A stretch of DNA of 64,000 nt from NCBI RefSeq assembly GCF_005938745.2, contig NZ_VCBX02000001.1:4168501-4232500 (forward strand), given 5' to 3'. The DNA is from Rhodococcus sp. KBS0724. Its GTDB lineage: Bacteria > Actinomycetota > Actinomycetes > Mycobacteriales > Mycobacteriaceae. A program made the position numbers and the translations under genes. Positions 21,915 to 30,996 of the stretch are shown here, piece by piece; the stretch's first letter is position 1; the number at the start of each line of letters is the position of its first letter. Below the pieces are notes generated by a model, which searched no databases, was not told the DNA's origin, and worked only from the letters and a program-made list of their open reading frames with translations.

Positions 21915-21944
21915 CGCACACGCCCGCCCAACGAGACCATAAAT

Positions 21945-21965
21945 GTGATATCAATTAAATATCAC
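21945..21965 (+). promoter_or_regulatory. Inverted repeat operator upstream of the SPFH/RHH pair
   Basis: GTGATAT and ATATCAC (21945-21951 and 21959-21965) are separated by 7 bp in an unusually AT-rich patch, 25 bp before the SPFH ATG. The position suits an operator for the ribbon-helix-helix protein encoded second in the unit; that link is inference. Confidence 0.55.
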
Positions 21966-21990
21966 TTACCGATGAGGAAGCGAGTCTCAC

Positions 21991-22908
21991 ATGAACAGCA
22001 CGCCCACCGTGGCCGAGAAACCAACCGGAGTTCCCACCACCACAATCGCCGAACGCCCAGGTTGGGACCTGTCGGGCAGTTGGATGCTCCTCGGCGGACT
22101 GATTTTGTTCCTCGGCGGAATTGCTCTGGCCATTGTCGGAGGAATCCTCGGACTCATAGCGCTGATCCCCATCGGAGTGGTGCTGTTCCTCGCGTCACTC
22201 CCCGCACTGATCGGCCTGACCCTGGTGCAGCCGAACCAGGCTCGCGTTCTGCAATTCCTGGGAAGCTCGTACAGCGGCACATTGCGCACGCCCGGACTGC
22301 GCTGGACCAACCCGCTGACCGTGCGTCGTTCCATCTCCACCCGCATCAGAAACCACGAGACCGGCCAGTCCAAAGTCAACGACGCCGACGGTAATCCCAT
22401 CGAGATCTCGGCCGTCGTCGTCTGGCAGGTTGCCGATACCGCGCTCGCGTCCTTCCAGGTGGACGACTACGAGGAGTTCGTCTCAGTGCAGACCGAGGCA
22501 GCTGTCCGTCATATCGCCGGCAGTTACCCGTACGACGCTGAAGGCCGAGTCTCGTTGCGGGAGAACGCCGACATCATCACGACGACCTTGTCGGAGGAAG
22601 TTCACGCCCGCGTGCGGTCGGCGGGAGTCGAAGTGATCGAGACCCGCATCAACCGGCTTTCCTATGCACCGGAAATCGCGAGTGCGATGCTTCGACGCCA
22701 ACAGGCGGGCGCTGTCATCGCGGCCCGGAAGCAAATCGTCGAGGGAGCAGTGTCGATGGTCGACATGGCACTCAAACAGCTCGAGGAAAAGCACGTCGTC
22801 GAACTCGACGAGGAACGCAAGGCCACGATGATCAGTAACCTTCTGGTCGTGCTGTGCGGTGACCGCGACGCACAGCCGGTGATCAACACCGGTTCGCTCT
22901 ACCAGTAA
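21991..22908 (+). CDS. SPFH/band-7 domain membrane protein
   Basis: 305 residues, ATG at 21991 after GAGGAAG. Residues 1-25 are polar, 30-70 hold two hydrophobic helices ([20 protein letters not shown] and a following one), and an SPFH domain runs from about 75 to 250 ([39 protein letters not shown]). The C-terminal 60 residues are helical and charged. SPFH proteins form ring-like membrane scaffolds. A small RHH gene starts 12 bp after its stop, and homologous pairs occur in other actinobacteria as I recall. Function of the pair is unknown. Confidence 0.85.
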   Translation: MNSTPTVAEKPTGVPTTTIAERPGWDLSGSWMLLGGLILFLGGIALAIVGGILGLIALIPIGVVLFLASLPALIGLTLVQPNQARVLQFLGSSYSGTLRTPGLRWTNPLTVRRSISTRIRNHETGQSKVNDADGNPIEISAVVVWQVADTALASFQVDDYEEFVSVQTEAAVRHIAGSYPYDAEGRVSLRENADIITTTLSEEVHARVRSAGVEVIETRINRLSYAPEIASAMLRRQQAGAVIAARKQIVEGAVSMVDMALKQLEEKHVVELDEERKATMISNLLVVLCGDRDAQPVINTGSLYQ

Positions 22909-22920
22909 AGGGAAGGCCAC

Positions 22921-23133
22921 ATGGCCACGGATCCAGCTCCGAGATCGGAGCGTAAGAAGCTCCTTCTTCGGTTGGACCCGGCGGTGCACGATGCTCTTGC
23001 CCGCTGGGCCGCCGACGATCTCCGAAGTACAAACGCTCAGATCGAATTTCTACTCCGACGGGCGCTCACCGAGCACGGCCGAATGCCGAAGAACGCCGGC
23101 AAGATGCACGGTCCCGGCCGTCCGCCCTCGTAG
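22921..23133 (+). CDS. Small ribbon-helix-helix (Arc-like) DNA-binding protein
   Basis: 70 residues. The fold is readable: a basic lead (RSERKKL), the DNA-contacting strand LLLRLDP, helix A VHDALARWAADDL and helix B STNAQIEFLLRRALTEHG. The C-terminus is basic and Pro/Gly-rich. Such proteins dimerise and bind short palindromes, commonly their own promoter; GTGATAT-N7-ATATCAC upstream of the SPFH gene is a candidate. No toxin-like gene is next to it, so the partner is the SPFH protein rather than a classic toxin. Confidence 0.8.
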   Translation: MATDPAPRSERKKLLLRLDPAVHDALARWAADDLRSTNAQIEFLLRRALTEHGRMPKNAGKMHGPGRPPS

Positions 23134-23157
23134 CAAAGAACGCCGTAGCAAAGAAAA

Positions 23158-23210
23158 CGCCCCCGTGCGCCTTCCGGTAGTGGTCACTACCGGAAAGGCG
23201 AACGGGGGCG
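23158..23210. terminator. Bidirectional hairpin between the RHH gene and nrdE
   Basis: Long imperfect stem: CGCCCCCGT...GCGCCTTCCGGTAGTG pairs with CACTACCGGAAAGGCG...ACGGGGGCG, with short internal bulges. It lies between two convergent genes and ends 6 bp from the nrdE stop. Confidence 0.8.
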
Positions 23211-23216
23211 AAGCCC

Positions 23217-25400
23217 TTACAACATGCAGGAAACGCAGCCCTCGACCTCGGTGCCTTCGAGCGCCAGCTGACGCAGACGGATGTAGTAGAGCGTCTTGAT
23301 GCCCTTACGCCATGCGTAGATCTGCGCCTTGTTGATGTCGCGGGTGGTGGCGGTGTCCTTGAAGAACAAGGTCAGGGACAGGCCCTGATCGACGTGCTGC
23401 GTCGCGGCAGCGTAGGTGTCGACGATCTTCTCGTACCCGATTTCGTAGGCATCCTGGTAGTACTCCAGGTTGTCGTTGGTCAGGTAGGGCGCCGGGTAGT
23501 AGACGCGACCGATCTTGCCTTCCTTGCGGATCTCGATCTTCGACGCCACCGGGTGGATGGAGCTGGTGGAGTAGTTGATGTACGAGATCGAACCGGTGGG
23601 CGGGACGGCCTGCAGGTTCTGGTTGTAGATGCCGTGCTTCTGCACTGACGCCTTGAGCTCACGCCAGTCGTCCTGCGTGGGGATGTGAAGGTCAGCTCCG
23701 GCGAACAGTCCACGAACCTTGTCCGTAGCCGGCTCCCACACCTGGTCGGTGTACTTGTCGAAGAATTCACCCGACGCGTACTTCGACTGCGGGAAGCCCT
23801 TGAAGTAGGAACCGCGCTCGATGGAGATCCGGTTCGATGCCCGCAGAGCGTGGAACAGCACGGTGTAGAAGTAGATGTTCGTGAAGTCGATGCCTTCTTC
23901 GCTGCCGTAGAAGATCCGCTCACGAGCGAGGTAGCCGTGCAGGTTCATCTGGCCCAGGCCGATGGCGTGAGAGTCGTTGTTGCCCTGCTCGATCGACGGC
24001 ACGGAGTAGATGTGCGTCTGATCCGACACTGCGGTCAACCCGCGGATCGCGACCTCGATGGTCTTGGCGAAGTCGGGCGAATCCATGGTCTTCGCGATGT
24101 TCAGCGAACCGAGGTTGCAGGAAATGTCCTTGCCGACGTGGCTGTAGGTCAGGTCCTCGTTGAACTCGGACGGCGTGGAGACCTGCAGGATCTCCGAGCA
24201 CAGGTTCGAGTGCGTGATCTTGCCTTCGATGGGGTTGGCCTTGTTCACCGTGTCCTCGAACATGATGTACGGGTAACCCGATTCGAACTGCAGCTCTGCG
24301 ACGGTCTGGAAGAATTCGCGAGCCTTGATCTTGGACTTGCGAATTCGCTTGTCGTCGACCATCTCGTAGTACTTCTCGGAGACGTTGATGTCGGAGAACG
24401 GAACGCCGTAGATGCGCTCGACGTCGTACGGCGAGAACAGGTACATGTCCTCGTTCTTTTTCGCCAGCTCGAACGTGATGTCCGGGATCACGATGCCGAG
24501 GGACAGCGTCTTGATGCGGATCTTCTCGTCGGCGTTTTCACGCTTGGTGTCGAGGAAGCGGTAGATGTCGGGGTGGTGTGCGTGCAGGTAGACGGCACCG
24601 GCACCCTGACGCGCTCCGAGCTGGTTGGCGTACGAGAACGAGTCTTCGAGGAGCTTCATGATCGGGATGACACCCGAGCTCTGGTTCTCGATCTTCTTGA
24701 TCGGTGCGCCGTGCTCACGAATGTTGGTGAGCAGCAAGGCAACTCCACCGCCGCGCTTGGAGAGCTGCAGGGCCGAGTTGATGGAGCGCCCGATGGACTC
24801 CATGTTGTCTTCGATACGAAGCAGGAAGCAGGACACGGGCTCGCCGCGCTGCTTCTTGCCGGAGTTGAGGAACGTGGGGGTGGCGGGCTGGAAGCGTCCG
24901 GCGATGATTTCGTCGACAAGTTCGACGGCCAGATCTTCATTGCCGGCAGCCAACGTCAGGGCCACCATGCACACACGATCTTCGAAACGCTCGAGGTAGC
25001 GCTTACCGTCGAACGTCTTGAGCGTGTAGGACGTGTAGTACTTGAACGCACCCAGGAACGTCGGGAAGCGGAACTTCTTGGAGTACGCGTGATCGATCAG
25101 GAACTTCACGAACGTGCGTGAGTACTGATCGAGAACCTCAGGCTCGTAATAGTTTTCCTCGACGAGGTAGTCGAGCTTCTCGTCGAGATTGTGGAAGAAC
25201 ACCGTGTTCTGGTTGACGTGCTGCAGGAAGTACTGACGGGCCGCCGCGACATCCATCTCGAACTGGATCTCGCCGTTTGCGCCGTACAGGTTGAGCATGG
25301 CATTGAGTGCGTGGTAGTCGAGACCGTTGGTGGAATCACCGCCGCGTGCGTCACGCTCTACGCTTCCAGCCGCGATCGTGTCAGTGATGGTTGGCGCCAC
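23217..25400 (-). CDS. nrdE: Ribonucleotide reductase class Ib, large subunit
   Basis: Start is the GTG at 25400 after AAGGAG, giving 727 residues, the normal NrdE length; the frame upstream of it is inside nrdI. Visible features are the catalytic loop with the radical Cys region, substrate-site segments ([49 protein letters not shown]), and the C-terminal redox pair in EGCVSCML. It reduces ribonucleoside diphosphates, with electrons from NrdH and a radical from NrdF. It overlaps nrdI by 43 bp. Confidence 0.96.
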   Translation of the reverse strand: MAPTITDTIAAGSVERDARGGDSTNGLDYHALNAMLNLYGANGEIQFEMDVAAARQYFLQHVNQNTVFFHNLDEKLDYLVEENYYEPEVLDQYSRTFVKFLIDHAYSKKFRFPTFLGAFKYYTSYTLKTFDGKRYLERFEDRVCMVALTLAAGNEDLAVELVDEIIAGRFQPATPTFLNSGKKQRGEPVSCFLLRIEDNMESIGRSINSALQLSKRGGGVALLLTNIREHGAPIKKIENQSSGVIPIMKLLEDSFSYANQLGARQGAGAVYLHAHHPDIYRFLDTKRENADEKIRIKTLSLGIVIPDITFELAKKNEDMYLFSPYDVERIYGVPFSDINVSEKYYEMVDDKRIRKSKIKAREFFQTVAELQFESGYPYIMFEDTVNKANPIEGKITHSNLCSEILQVSTPSEFNEDLTYSHVGKDISCNLGSLNIAKTMDSPDFAKTIEVAIRGLTAVSDQTHIYSVPSIEQGNNDSHAIGLGQMNLHGYLARERIFYGSEEGIDFTNIYFYTVLFHALRASNRISIERGSYFKGFPQSKYASGEFFDKYTDQVWEPATDKVRGLFAGADLHIPTQDDWRELKASVQKHGIYNQNLQAVPPTGSISYINYSTSSIHPVASKIEIRKEGKIGRVYYPAPYLTNDNLEYYQDAYEIGYEKIVDTYAAATQHVDQGLSLTLFFKDTATTRDINKAQIYAWRKGIKTLYYIRLRQLALEGTEVEGCVSCML

Positions 25401-25837
25401 TGCCCGTTCTCCTTCTCTGCTTCGAGATGATTCCAGAACTCCCCCAAGCCTTCTCGTACGCGTTCGACGTCCTCGGCAGTGCCCATGAGTTCGAAGCGGT
25501 ACAGAAAAGGAACGTGGCATTTCTGGGAAATGATGTTTCCTGCGTAACAAAAGGATTCACCGAAATTGGTGTTTCCTGCCGCGATCACTGCTCGGATCAA
25601 CGACCTGTTGTGTGGATTGTTCAAAAAACGAATGACCGGCTTGGGCACATAGCTGGTGTCGCGGCCTGTCACTGTGGTCCCGCCGCCGTAAGTCGGCAGG
25701 ATCAGTACATAGGGCTCGTCGACGTGAAATGAGCCGTCACGGTCATGGATGGGTATACGTGTCGCAGGCAACCCGAGACGTTGAACGAATCGGTGGGTGT
25801 TCTCCGACACGCTGGAAAAATAAACCAGCGAAGTCAT
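25358..25837 (-). CDS. nrdI: NrdI flavodoxin-like protein
   Basis: 159 residues. FMN-binding segments are [16 protein letters not shown] (phosphate loop), LPTYGGG and [15 protein letters not shown]. NrdI supplies an oxidant to assemble the dimanganese-tyrosyl radical cofactor of NrdF. Its 3' end overlaps the nrdE start, as in mycobacteria, which couples their translation. Confidence 0.94.
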   Translation of the reverse strand: MTSLVYFSSVSENTHRFVQRLGLPATRIPIHDRDGSFHVDEPYVLILPTYGGGTTVTGRDTSYVPKPVIRFLNNPHNRSLIRAVIAAGNTNFGESFCYAGNIISQKCHVPFLYRFELMGTAEDVERVREGLGEFWNHLEAEKENGQWRQPSLTRSRLEA

Positions 25838-25946
25838 CGGTTGTCACCATTTTCCTCATGCGGTGCCCGGAACTTTCGACTATTCAGAACTTTCAACTAC
25901 TGCACACGGGGCCAACAGCGTCGTCGGCCCCCGGCGCGGTCGCGCT

Positions 25947-26177
25947 TCAAGCAGCGACGGCCAGCGTCTTGATGCGATCGGGACGGAAGCCCGACCAGTG
26001 ATCTTCACCGGCAACCACGACGGGTGCCTGGAGGTATCCGAGCGCCATGACGTAGTCACGTGCCTCGGCATCCTCGGTGATGTCGATGATGTCGTATTCG
26101 AGACCGGCCTTGTCGAGGGCGCGGTAGGTGGCATTGCACTGAACGCAAGCGGGCTTGGTGTAGACGGTGATGCTCAT
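25947..26177 (-). CDS. nrdH: NrdH glutaredoxin-like electron donor
   Basis: The ATG at 26177 with an upstream GAGGG gives 76 residues, the usual size. The redox motif CVQC (Cys11, Cys14) and the WSGFRPD segment distinctive of NrdH are present. It passes electrons from thioredoxin reductase to NrdE. It leads the nrdH-nrdI-nrdE unit; a 109-bp gap separates it from nrdI. Frame upstream of the chosen start extends into the promoter and is not coding. Confidence 0.95.
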   Translation of the reverse strand: MSITVYTKPACVQCNATYRALDKAGLEYDIIDITEDAEARDYVMALGYLQAPVVVAGEDHWSGFRPDRIKTLAVAA

Positions 26178-26294
26178 GAGAGTCCCTCTTTCGCTTAGCC
26201 AACAAAGGCCGATGTAGTGATGTTCAGCACCGATTCGACCGATTGCCGGAGCTTCGCTCAAGGCGTTCCGCGTTGTGGTCTCTCAGTGCTCAAG

Positions 26295-26342
26295 ACACTA
26301 CACCTAGTGGCCGACAGAATCACATAACCGAAGATGTTGTGA
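26295..26342. promoter_or_regulatory. Paired NrdR-like boxes upstream of nrdHIE
   Basis: ACACTACACCTAGTGG at 26295-26310 is a good NrdR box (core CTACACCTAG). A weaker site, 9 of 16 matches, starts at 26327. The 32-bp offset equals that of the two boxes at nrdF, supporting common control of the two nrd units. Confidence 0.65.
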
Positions 26343-26468
26343 GTCACACAGATGAAATTCCCAGGTCGACCCAGCTCAGCGGCCATAACTCGGCGGCGTG
26401 TCGGCGTGTCGGCGCTCACATGTGCGTCGGCCACTCGACCGGGTCTCAGGATCCCTCTCGGCCCTACC

Positions 26469-27308
26469 ATGAGCGACGTGGAATCACCCCGGATCGACCT
26501 CCCCAGCGACGAAGCCCCACGCCACCTGGCAACTGTTCTCAGGGCCACGCAGATCACACCCGGAATGCGCAGAATCACCTTCGGCGGCGCCGGGCTGACC
26601 GACTTCGCATCGAGCGGACTACCCGACGAACGGGTGCTTGTCCGGTTCCCACTCGAGCCCCCACACGCGCGTAGTTACACAGTGCGTCGCTGGAGCCCCG
26701 ACACCGGCGAGCTCGATATCGACTTCGTTCTACACGGACACGGCGGGGCGGGCCTCTGGGCCGAGACCGCGAGCCCCGGCGACACCGTGCAACTGTCGAC
26801 CGCCAGCGGGTGGTTCCGCCCACCCGAGAACCTCGAGTGGCTGACGCTACTCGCCGACCACGCCGCACTTCCCGCAGTCAGCCGGATTCTCGAGGGCCTG
26901 CCCGCCGGAATTTCCGTCCAGGTGATCGCGCAGATTCCCGATCCGGGCGAGCAGCAGACCTTCACTACCGCAGCCGACGCCGATATCCGATGGATCGGCG
27001 GCGCCGATTCCCTTCTCACCGAGTTGGCCGCCCATCCCCTACCGCCGGGCACCGGCTACGTCTGGTGCGCAGTCGAGGCCGCCGCCGCGCGCAGGGTCCG
27101 CACCTACCTGCGGCACACACTGAAGATCCCCGCGGCCGCCGTGCACACCATGGGTTACTGGCGTGCAGACAAGGACAACTGGGAACGTCGCTACGCACTT
27201 GCCGCCGAGCGCATCGACGCGGCGATGGGCGCAGCAATGATGGCGGGCAAGGACTTCGAGTCCGTCCGTGATGCCGTCGACGAGGCCATGGAGCAAGAGG
27301 GGCTGTAG
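26469..27308 (+). CDS. Siderophore-interacting protein (FAD-dependent ferric-siderophore reductase)
   Basis: Start is the ATG at 26469 (MSDVESPRIDLP), giving 279 residues; upstream frame is promoter. The FAD-binding motif RSYTVRRW is at about 68-75, FVLHGHGGAGLWAETASPGD follows, and the C-terminal NAD(P)H-binding SIP domain includes GYWRADKDNWERRYA. ViuB/YqjH-type proteins release iron from siderophores in the cytoplasm by reduction. The gene diverges from nrdH and may share control region sequence with it. No IdeR box was found immediately upstream. Confidence 0.87.
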   Translation: MSDVESPRIDLPSDEAPRHLATVLRATQITPGMRRITFGGAGLTDFASSGLPDERVLVRFPLEPPHARSYTVRRWSPDTGELDIDFVLHGHGGAGLWAETASPGDTVQLSTASGWFRPPENLEWLTLLADHAALPAVSRILEGLPAGISVQVIAQIPDPGEQQTFTTAADADIRWIGGADSLLTELAAHPLPPGTGYVWCAVEAAAARRVRTYLRHTLKIPAAAVHTMGYWRADKDNWERRYALAAERIDAAMGAAMMAGKDFESVRDAVDEAMEQEGL

Positions 27309-27350
27309 CAAGAAGGGCTGTAGCTCACACAAAACAGCTCACACAAAACG
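27294..27350 (+). repeat. Tandem microduplications at the end of the siderophore-interacting gene
   Basis: CAAGAGGGGCTGTAG (27294-27308, with the stop) is followed at once by CAAGAAGGGCTGTAG (27309-27323), an in-frame copy with a second stop. Next come two 12-bp copies of CTCACACAAAAC. All look like small tandem duplications. Confidence 0.8.
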
Positions 27351-27381
27351 AGGGCCACGCCGGAAGGCGTGACCCTCGTTT
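27346..27381. terminator. Bidirectional hairpin between siderophore-interacting gene and FMN reductase gene
   Basis: AAACGAGGGCCACGCC pairs with GGCGTGACCCTCGTTT (one mismatch) around a GGAA loop, with A and T tracts on either side. It ends 15 bp before the leftward gene's stop. Confidence 0.85.
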
Positions 27382-27396
27382 ACGAACTGGTGCAGA

Positions 27397-27963
27397 TTAT
27401 GCGTCGACGAGCGTCTTCGTGGCGTCTACCAGGTCTGCGACAACCTTGGACACCTGTGCGACAACCTCAGCGTTTTCACGTGCGTGCGCGGTGCCGAACT
27501 TGTCGAACGTGCTGGCGACAGCCAGAGCGGAATCGCTGAGCACGTTGCCGCCGGCGATGCCGACAGCCTTGACGGTGTCGTCGTTGGCCCACTTCGCACC
27601 GTTGCCGCTGGGCGATGCGCTGATGACTGCAACCGGCTTGCCGGAGACAGCACCTGCGCCGTACGGACGCGAGATCCAGTCGATGGCGTTCTTGAGTACG
27701 GCGGGAATGGTGCCGTTGTACTCGGGGGTGACGAGCAGGAAGGCATCGGCGTTGCCGGCTGCGGCGCGCAGGGCGTCGACAGCGGGGATCGATGCACCTT
27801 CGACGTCGAGGTCTTCGTTGTAGAAGGGCACGTCAGCGAGACCTTCGAAGATCGTCAGGGCAGCACCCTCCGGCGCAGCGGACACTGCAGTCTCCGCGAG
27901 CTGACGGTTGACGGATCCGGCGCGCAGGCTTCCGACGAGAACGAGAACATTGCTCTGTGACAT
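27397..27963 (-). CDS. NADPH-dependent FMN reductase family protein (Rv3054c-like)
   Basis: ATG at 27963 after GAAGGAA, giving 188 residues. A flavodoxin-like fold is shown by LVGSLRAGSVNRQLAETA (FMN phosphate loop) and LLVTPEYNGTIPAVLKNAIDW, the conserved dinucleotide segment of the family. It likely reduces FMN, quinones or azo compounds with NAD(P)H. It diverges from a TetR gene with a palindrome between them, the same pair as Rv3054c/Rv3055. Confidence 0.87.
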   Translation of the reverse strand: MSQSNVLVLVGSLRAGSVNRQLAETAVSAAPEGAALTIFEGLADVPFYNEDLDVEGASIPAVDALRAAAGNADAFLLVTPEYNGTIPAVLKNAIDWISRPYGAGAVSGKPVAVISASPSGNGAKWANDDTVKAVGIAGGNVLSDSALAVASTFDKFGTAHARENAEVVAQVSKVVADLVDATKTLVDA

Positions 27964-28025
27964 TGGGTGATTCCTTCGAGATTGGTGCGGTGGGTGGCTC
28001 TGGTTGAAAGTTATACCCTCTAAAC

Positions 28026-28037
28026 GGACCACGGTCC
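28026..28037. promoter_or_regulatory. Putative TetR operator
   Basis: GGACC-AC-GGTCC is a perfect 5-bp inverted repeat lying about midway in the 107-bp divergent gap. It is placed to control both the FMN reductase and the TetR gene. Confidence 0.5.
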
Positions 28038-28070
28038 ACTTATATTCCGCAGCCATGTAATCTCAGTCAG

Positions 28071-28670
28071 GTGAGCGCAATCCCTCTCCCCCAGATCGGC
28101 GCGCAACCGGCCGAGCGCGGCGACGCCGCACGTAACCGGGCACTTCTGCTCGACGCCGCAGCACTGCTCGTGGCCGAACGCGGAGTCGACGCCGTCACCA
28201 TGGACGCCGTTGCGTGCCGCGCAGGTGTGGGCAAGGGCACAGTCTTTCGCCGATTCGGCAGCCGCGCGGGATTGATGCAGGCACTCCTCGACCACACCGA
28301 GCGAGAGTTGCAGCACGCCTTCATGTTCGGTCCGCCGCCCTTGGGGCCTGGTGCGCCGCCGATAGACCGGCTGGTCGCCTTCGGCCGGGCGCGCATTGCC
28401 ATGGTCGAGGTGCAGGGCGATGTTCTGCGCGCCGCCGAGAACGCGCCGGAGTTTCGCTTCGGTGGCCCAGCCCGCTCGCTGAGCATCGCGCACGTGATCA
28501 ATTTGCTCCGCACGGCCGGCGTCGAGGGCGATCTGGAACTTCTCGCCTCGGCACTACTCGCACCACTCGAAGCGTCGTTGGTTCTCTACCAGGTTCGCGA
28601 TCTCGGAATGACGCCGGAAAGGCTCGCTGACGGTTGGGAAAATCTTGCCCGGCGCGTTACCCGATGTTGA
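28071..28670 (+). CDS. TetR-family repressor (Rv3055-like)
   Basis: 199 residues from a GTG at 28071. The N-terminal helix-turn-helix is VTMDAVACRAGVGKGTVFRRFGSRAGLMQALL at about residues 42-73, with the typical TVFRRF recognition helix. The C-terminal domain, which should bind the ligand, is divergent and hydrophobic. It faces the FMN reductase gene and is probably its repressor as well as its own; the ligand is unknown, with a quinone or aromatic inducer a reasonable guess. Confidence 0.87.
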   Translation: MSAIPLPQIGAQPAERGDAARNRALLLDAAALLVAERGVDAVTMDAVACRAGVGKGTVFRRFGSRAGLMQALLDHTERELQHAFMFGPPPLGPGAPPIDRLVAFGRARIAMVEVQGDVLRAAENAPEFRFGGPARSLSIAHVINLLRTAGVEGDLELLASALLAPLEASLVLYQVRDLGMTPERLADGWENLARRVTRC

Positions 28671-28706
28671 AGACCTCGAGCACATTCCAGCGCCTAGTCT
28701 GAGCCA

Positions 28707-29495
28707 ATGCGCATCGCAGCCGCCGTCCTCGGCCTCCTCACCATCGCAGCCGTCAGCGGCTGTTCCAGCAACTCCGATACATCCGATACACCGGACTCGG
28801 TCGCCGATCCCGCGGGGCGGGTCTTCATCTCCACTCAGGTGGACGGAACCCCGATTCCCGGCGGCGGCCCGCTATCCCTCGACTTCACGACGCCCGGCCT
28901 GGTAGCGGCAACCGCGGGCTGCAATACCGCCAGCGGCGCAGTCGAATTCACCGACGGCAAGATAAGCACCGACACGCTGGCCTCTACCATGATGGCGTGC
29001 GAACCCACCGTCATGGAATCCGATACCTGGGTGACGACGCTCCTCACCGCGCAACCCTCCTGGACGCTGTCCGGCGACACACTCACGCTCACCACCGACA
29101 CGACCACCGTCACGCTGGCCGACAAGAAGGTCGTCGACCCGGACCGTCCGGTCCAGGGCACAGCGTGGACAGTGACGTCGCTCATCAGTCCGGACGCCAT
29201 CAGCACCAGCGCTGCACTCGAAACCTCGGCCCCGGAATTCACGATCGCCGCCGACGGATCGCTCACCGGCAGCACCGGCTGCAACCGCATGATGGGCTCC
29301 GCGACGGTTACCGACACCACCATCACCTTCGCCCCGGCGGGTACCACGAGGATGGCCTGCGAGGCAGAAGTCGCCGACATCGAAGGACATGTCCTGGCTA
29401 TACTCGACGGTGAGGTCACCTACACCCTCGACGCTGGAACCATGACGCTCCGTAAGCCAGACGGCAACGGCTTGATCCTGACCGCTCAGGCTTGA
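28707..29495 (+). CDS. Lipoprotein with two META (HslJ-like) domains
   Basis: 262 residues. Signal and lipobox end at VSGC (Cys19). Two copies of the META/DUF306 domain follow, about 40-140 and 148-255; each has the GCN hallmark (TAGCNTASGAVEF and STGCNRMMGSATV) and a late MACE motif (TMMACEPTVME, TRMACEAEVAD). The domain occurs in heat-shock and novobiocin-resistance protein HslJ; its biochemical role is unknown. The protein is very rich in Thr and Ser, as exported lipoproteins often are. Confidence 0.85.
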   Translation: MRIAAAVLGLLTIAAVSGCSSNSDTSDTPDSVADPAGRVFISTQVDGTPIPGGGPLSLDFTTPGLVAATAGCNTASGAVEFTDGKISTDTLASTMMACEPTVMESDTWVTTLLTAQPSWTLSGDTLTLTTDTTTVTLADKKVVDPDRPVQGTAWTVTSLISPDAISTSAALETSAPEFTIAADGSLTGSTGCNRMMGSATVTDTTITFAPAGTTRMACEAEVADIEGHVLAILDGEVTYTLDAGTMTLRKPDGNGLILTAQA

Positions 29496-29510
29496 TCCAC
29501 CGAGTCAAAC

Positions 29511-30065
29511 TCAGACGTTCTCGGTCAGCCAGCGCCCCAATTCGCGGGCGCTGGCGTCGATTTGGGCCGGCCAGTCCAAAGCGGAATCGTCAGCCTGATC
29601 GCTCACGTGCTTGACCAACCGGCACCGAGCACCGGCGGCGTGCGCCGCGTAGGCAACGGCAAAACCTTCCATGTCCACCAAATCCGCCCGTTGCGCGAGC
29701 GCATCCCGAACGGCCGCGTCGGAGACAAACGCGTCGCCGGTCGCCAGCACCGAATCGTCACCCTCATCGAGGACCAGACGATCGACAACGTCATGGCCGA
29801 ACGACCTGATGGCTGCACTGCTGATGTCGTGGTTGATCACGACCCCCGGCACGAACAGTCCGCCGTGATGCACGTGCAGCGCGCCTGCGGTACCGATATT
29901 GACGACCATCGGCAACTCGCCAGGGAGAAATCGTGCCAGCGCCGACGCTACAGCCGTTGCCGCACTGACCTTTCCGATTCCCGTGATCACCAACTCGAAC
30001 TCCTGCGGAACGTATACCGCTTCCGCCTTCGTTGCGCTGACCACCAGAACTTGCTTCGCACTCAT
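29511..30065 (-). CDS. Nucleoside phosphorylase-family nucleosidase (MTA/SAH type)
   Basis: 184 residues. Family motifs are ITGIGKVSAATA, VNIGTAGAL, the purine/ribose-binding Glu in VDMEGFAVAYAAH, and CRLVKHVSDQADD with the catalytic Asp region. The length is shorter than E. coli MtnN (232) and similar to compact actinobacterial members. It probably hydrolyses methylthioadenosine or S-adenosylhomocysteine, or another nucleoside. It diverges from nadE with a 33-bp gap. Confidence 0.8.
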   Translation of the reverse strand: MSAKQVLVVSATKAEAVYVPQEFELVITGIGKVSAATAVASALARFLPGELPMVVNIGTAGALHVHHGGLFVPGVVINHDISSAAIRSFGHDVVDRLVLDEGDDSVLATGDAFVSDAAVRDALAQRADLVDMEGFAVAYAAHAAGARCRLVKHVSDQADDSALDWPAQIDASARELGRWLTENV

Positions 30066-30098
30066 GCGCGAGACGATACCTGTCGCTAAAGTTCCCTC

Positions 30099-30923
30099 AT
30101 GGCCACATTGCGCGAGAGCATCATCGACGAACTGGGCGCAAAGCCGTCCATCGAGCCGGCAGCCGAAGTCCGCACCCGGGTTCAGTTCCTGAAGGACTAC
30201 TTGCTGTCCACTCCTGCCAAGGGATATGTCCTGGGCATCAGCGGTGGGCAGGACAGCACGCTCACCGGTGCGCTCGCTCAGCGCGCGGTGGCAGAACTAC
30301 GCGAGGAGGGTCACAGCGCCGAGTTCGTGGCCGTTCGGTTGCCGTACGGAGAGCAGGCCGACGAATCCGACGCGCAGATCGCGCTCGGTTTCATCAAGCC
30401 GGACCGCAGCCTGACCGTCAACGTCAAGCCCGGCGCCGACGCCACAGCCCGTGAAGCATCCGAGGCCCTGGGCGACGGTGAACTGCGAGACTTCGTGCGC
30501 GGCAACATCAAAGCCCGTGAGCGTATGATGATCCAGTACGCCATCGCGGGTCAGTTGGGGTACATCGTGATCGGTACCGATCACGCTGCCGAGGCCATCA
30601 CGGGATTCTTCACCAAATTCGGTGACGGCGGAGTCGACATCACGCCGCTCACCGGCCTGAGCAAGCGGCAGGGCGCGGCGCTGTTGCAGGAACTGGGTGC
30701 ACCCGAGAGCACGTGGCGCAAAGTGCCCACCGCAGACCTCGAGGACGACCGTCCTGCCCTTCCCGACGAGGTGGCGCTCGGACTCACCTACGCCCAGATC
30801 GACGACTACCTCGAAGGCAAGGACGTCTCCACCGACGTATCCGACAAACTCGAGAAGATGTACCTGAACACTCGCCACAAGCGGACCGTTCCGGTTACCC
30901 CGCTCGACACCTGGTGGCGTTAG
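30099..30923 (+). CDS. nadE: Ammonia-dependent NAD synthetase
   Basis: 274 residues. The PP-loop ATP-binding motif [10 protein letters not shown] is at about residue 48, and the NaAD-binding segment [20 protein letters not shown] follows. The enzyme amidates nicotinic acid adenine dinucleotide to NAD. There is no glutaminase domain, so this is the short NH3-dependent form rather than the long glutamine form used by M. tuberculosis. A strong hairpin follows its stop. Confidence 0.93.
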   Translation: MATLRESIIDELGAKPSIEPAAEVRTRVQFLKDYLLSTPAKGYVLGISGGQDSTLTGALAQRAVAELREEGHSAEFVAVRLPYGEQADESDAQIALGFIKPDRSLTVNVKPGADATAREASEALGDGELRDFVRGNIKARERMMIQYAIAGQLGYIVIGTDHAAEAITGFFTKFGDGGVDITPLTGLSKRQGAALLQELGAPESTWRKVPTADLEDDRPALPDEVALGLTYAQIDDYLEGKDVSTDVSDKLEKMYLNTRHKRTVPVTPLDTWWR

Positions 30924-30938
30924 CCTCCACGTCCCACA

Positions 30939-30984
30939 GACGCACGGCGCCCACCTTCCGAGAGGAAGGTGGGCGCCGTGCGTC
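30939..30984. terminator. Strong bidirectional hairpin after nadE
   Basis: A perfect 21-bp stem, beginning GACGCACGGCGCCC and ending GGGCGCCGTGCGTC, closed by a GAGA tetraloop. It lies between convergent nadE and the secreted-protein gene. Confidence 0.9.
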
Positions 30985-30996
30985 GTTCTGGTGTTG

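Noticed and set aside
22921..23133. Antitoxin of a toxin-antitoxin pair
   Set aside because: The RHH fold fits an antitoxin, but its partner is an SPFH membrane protein and no small toxin gene is present on either side.
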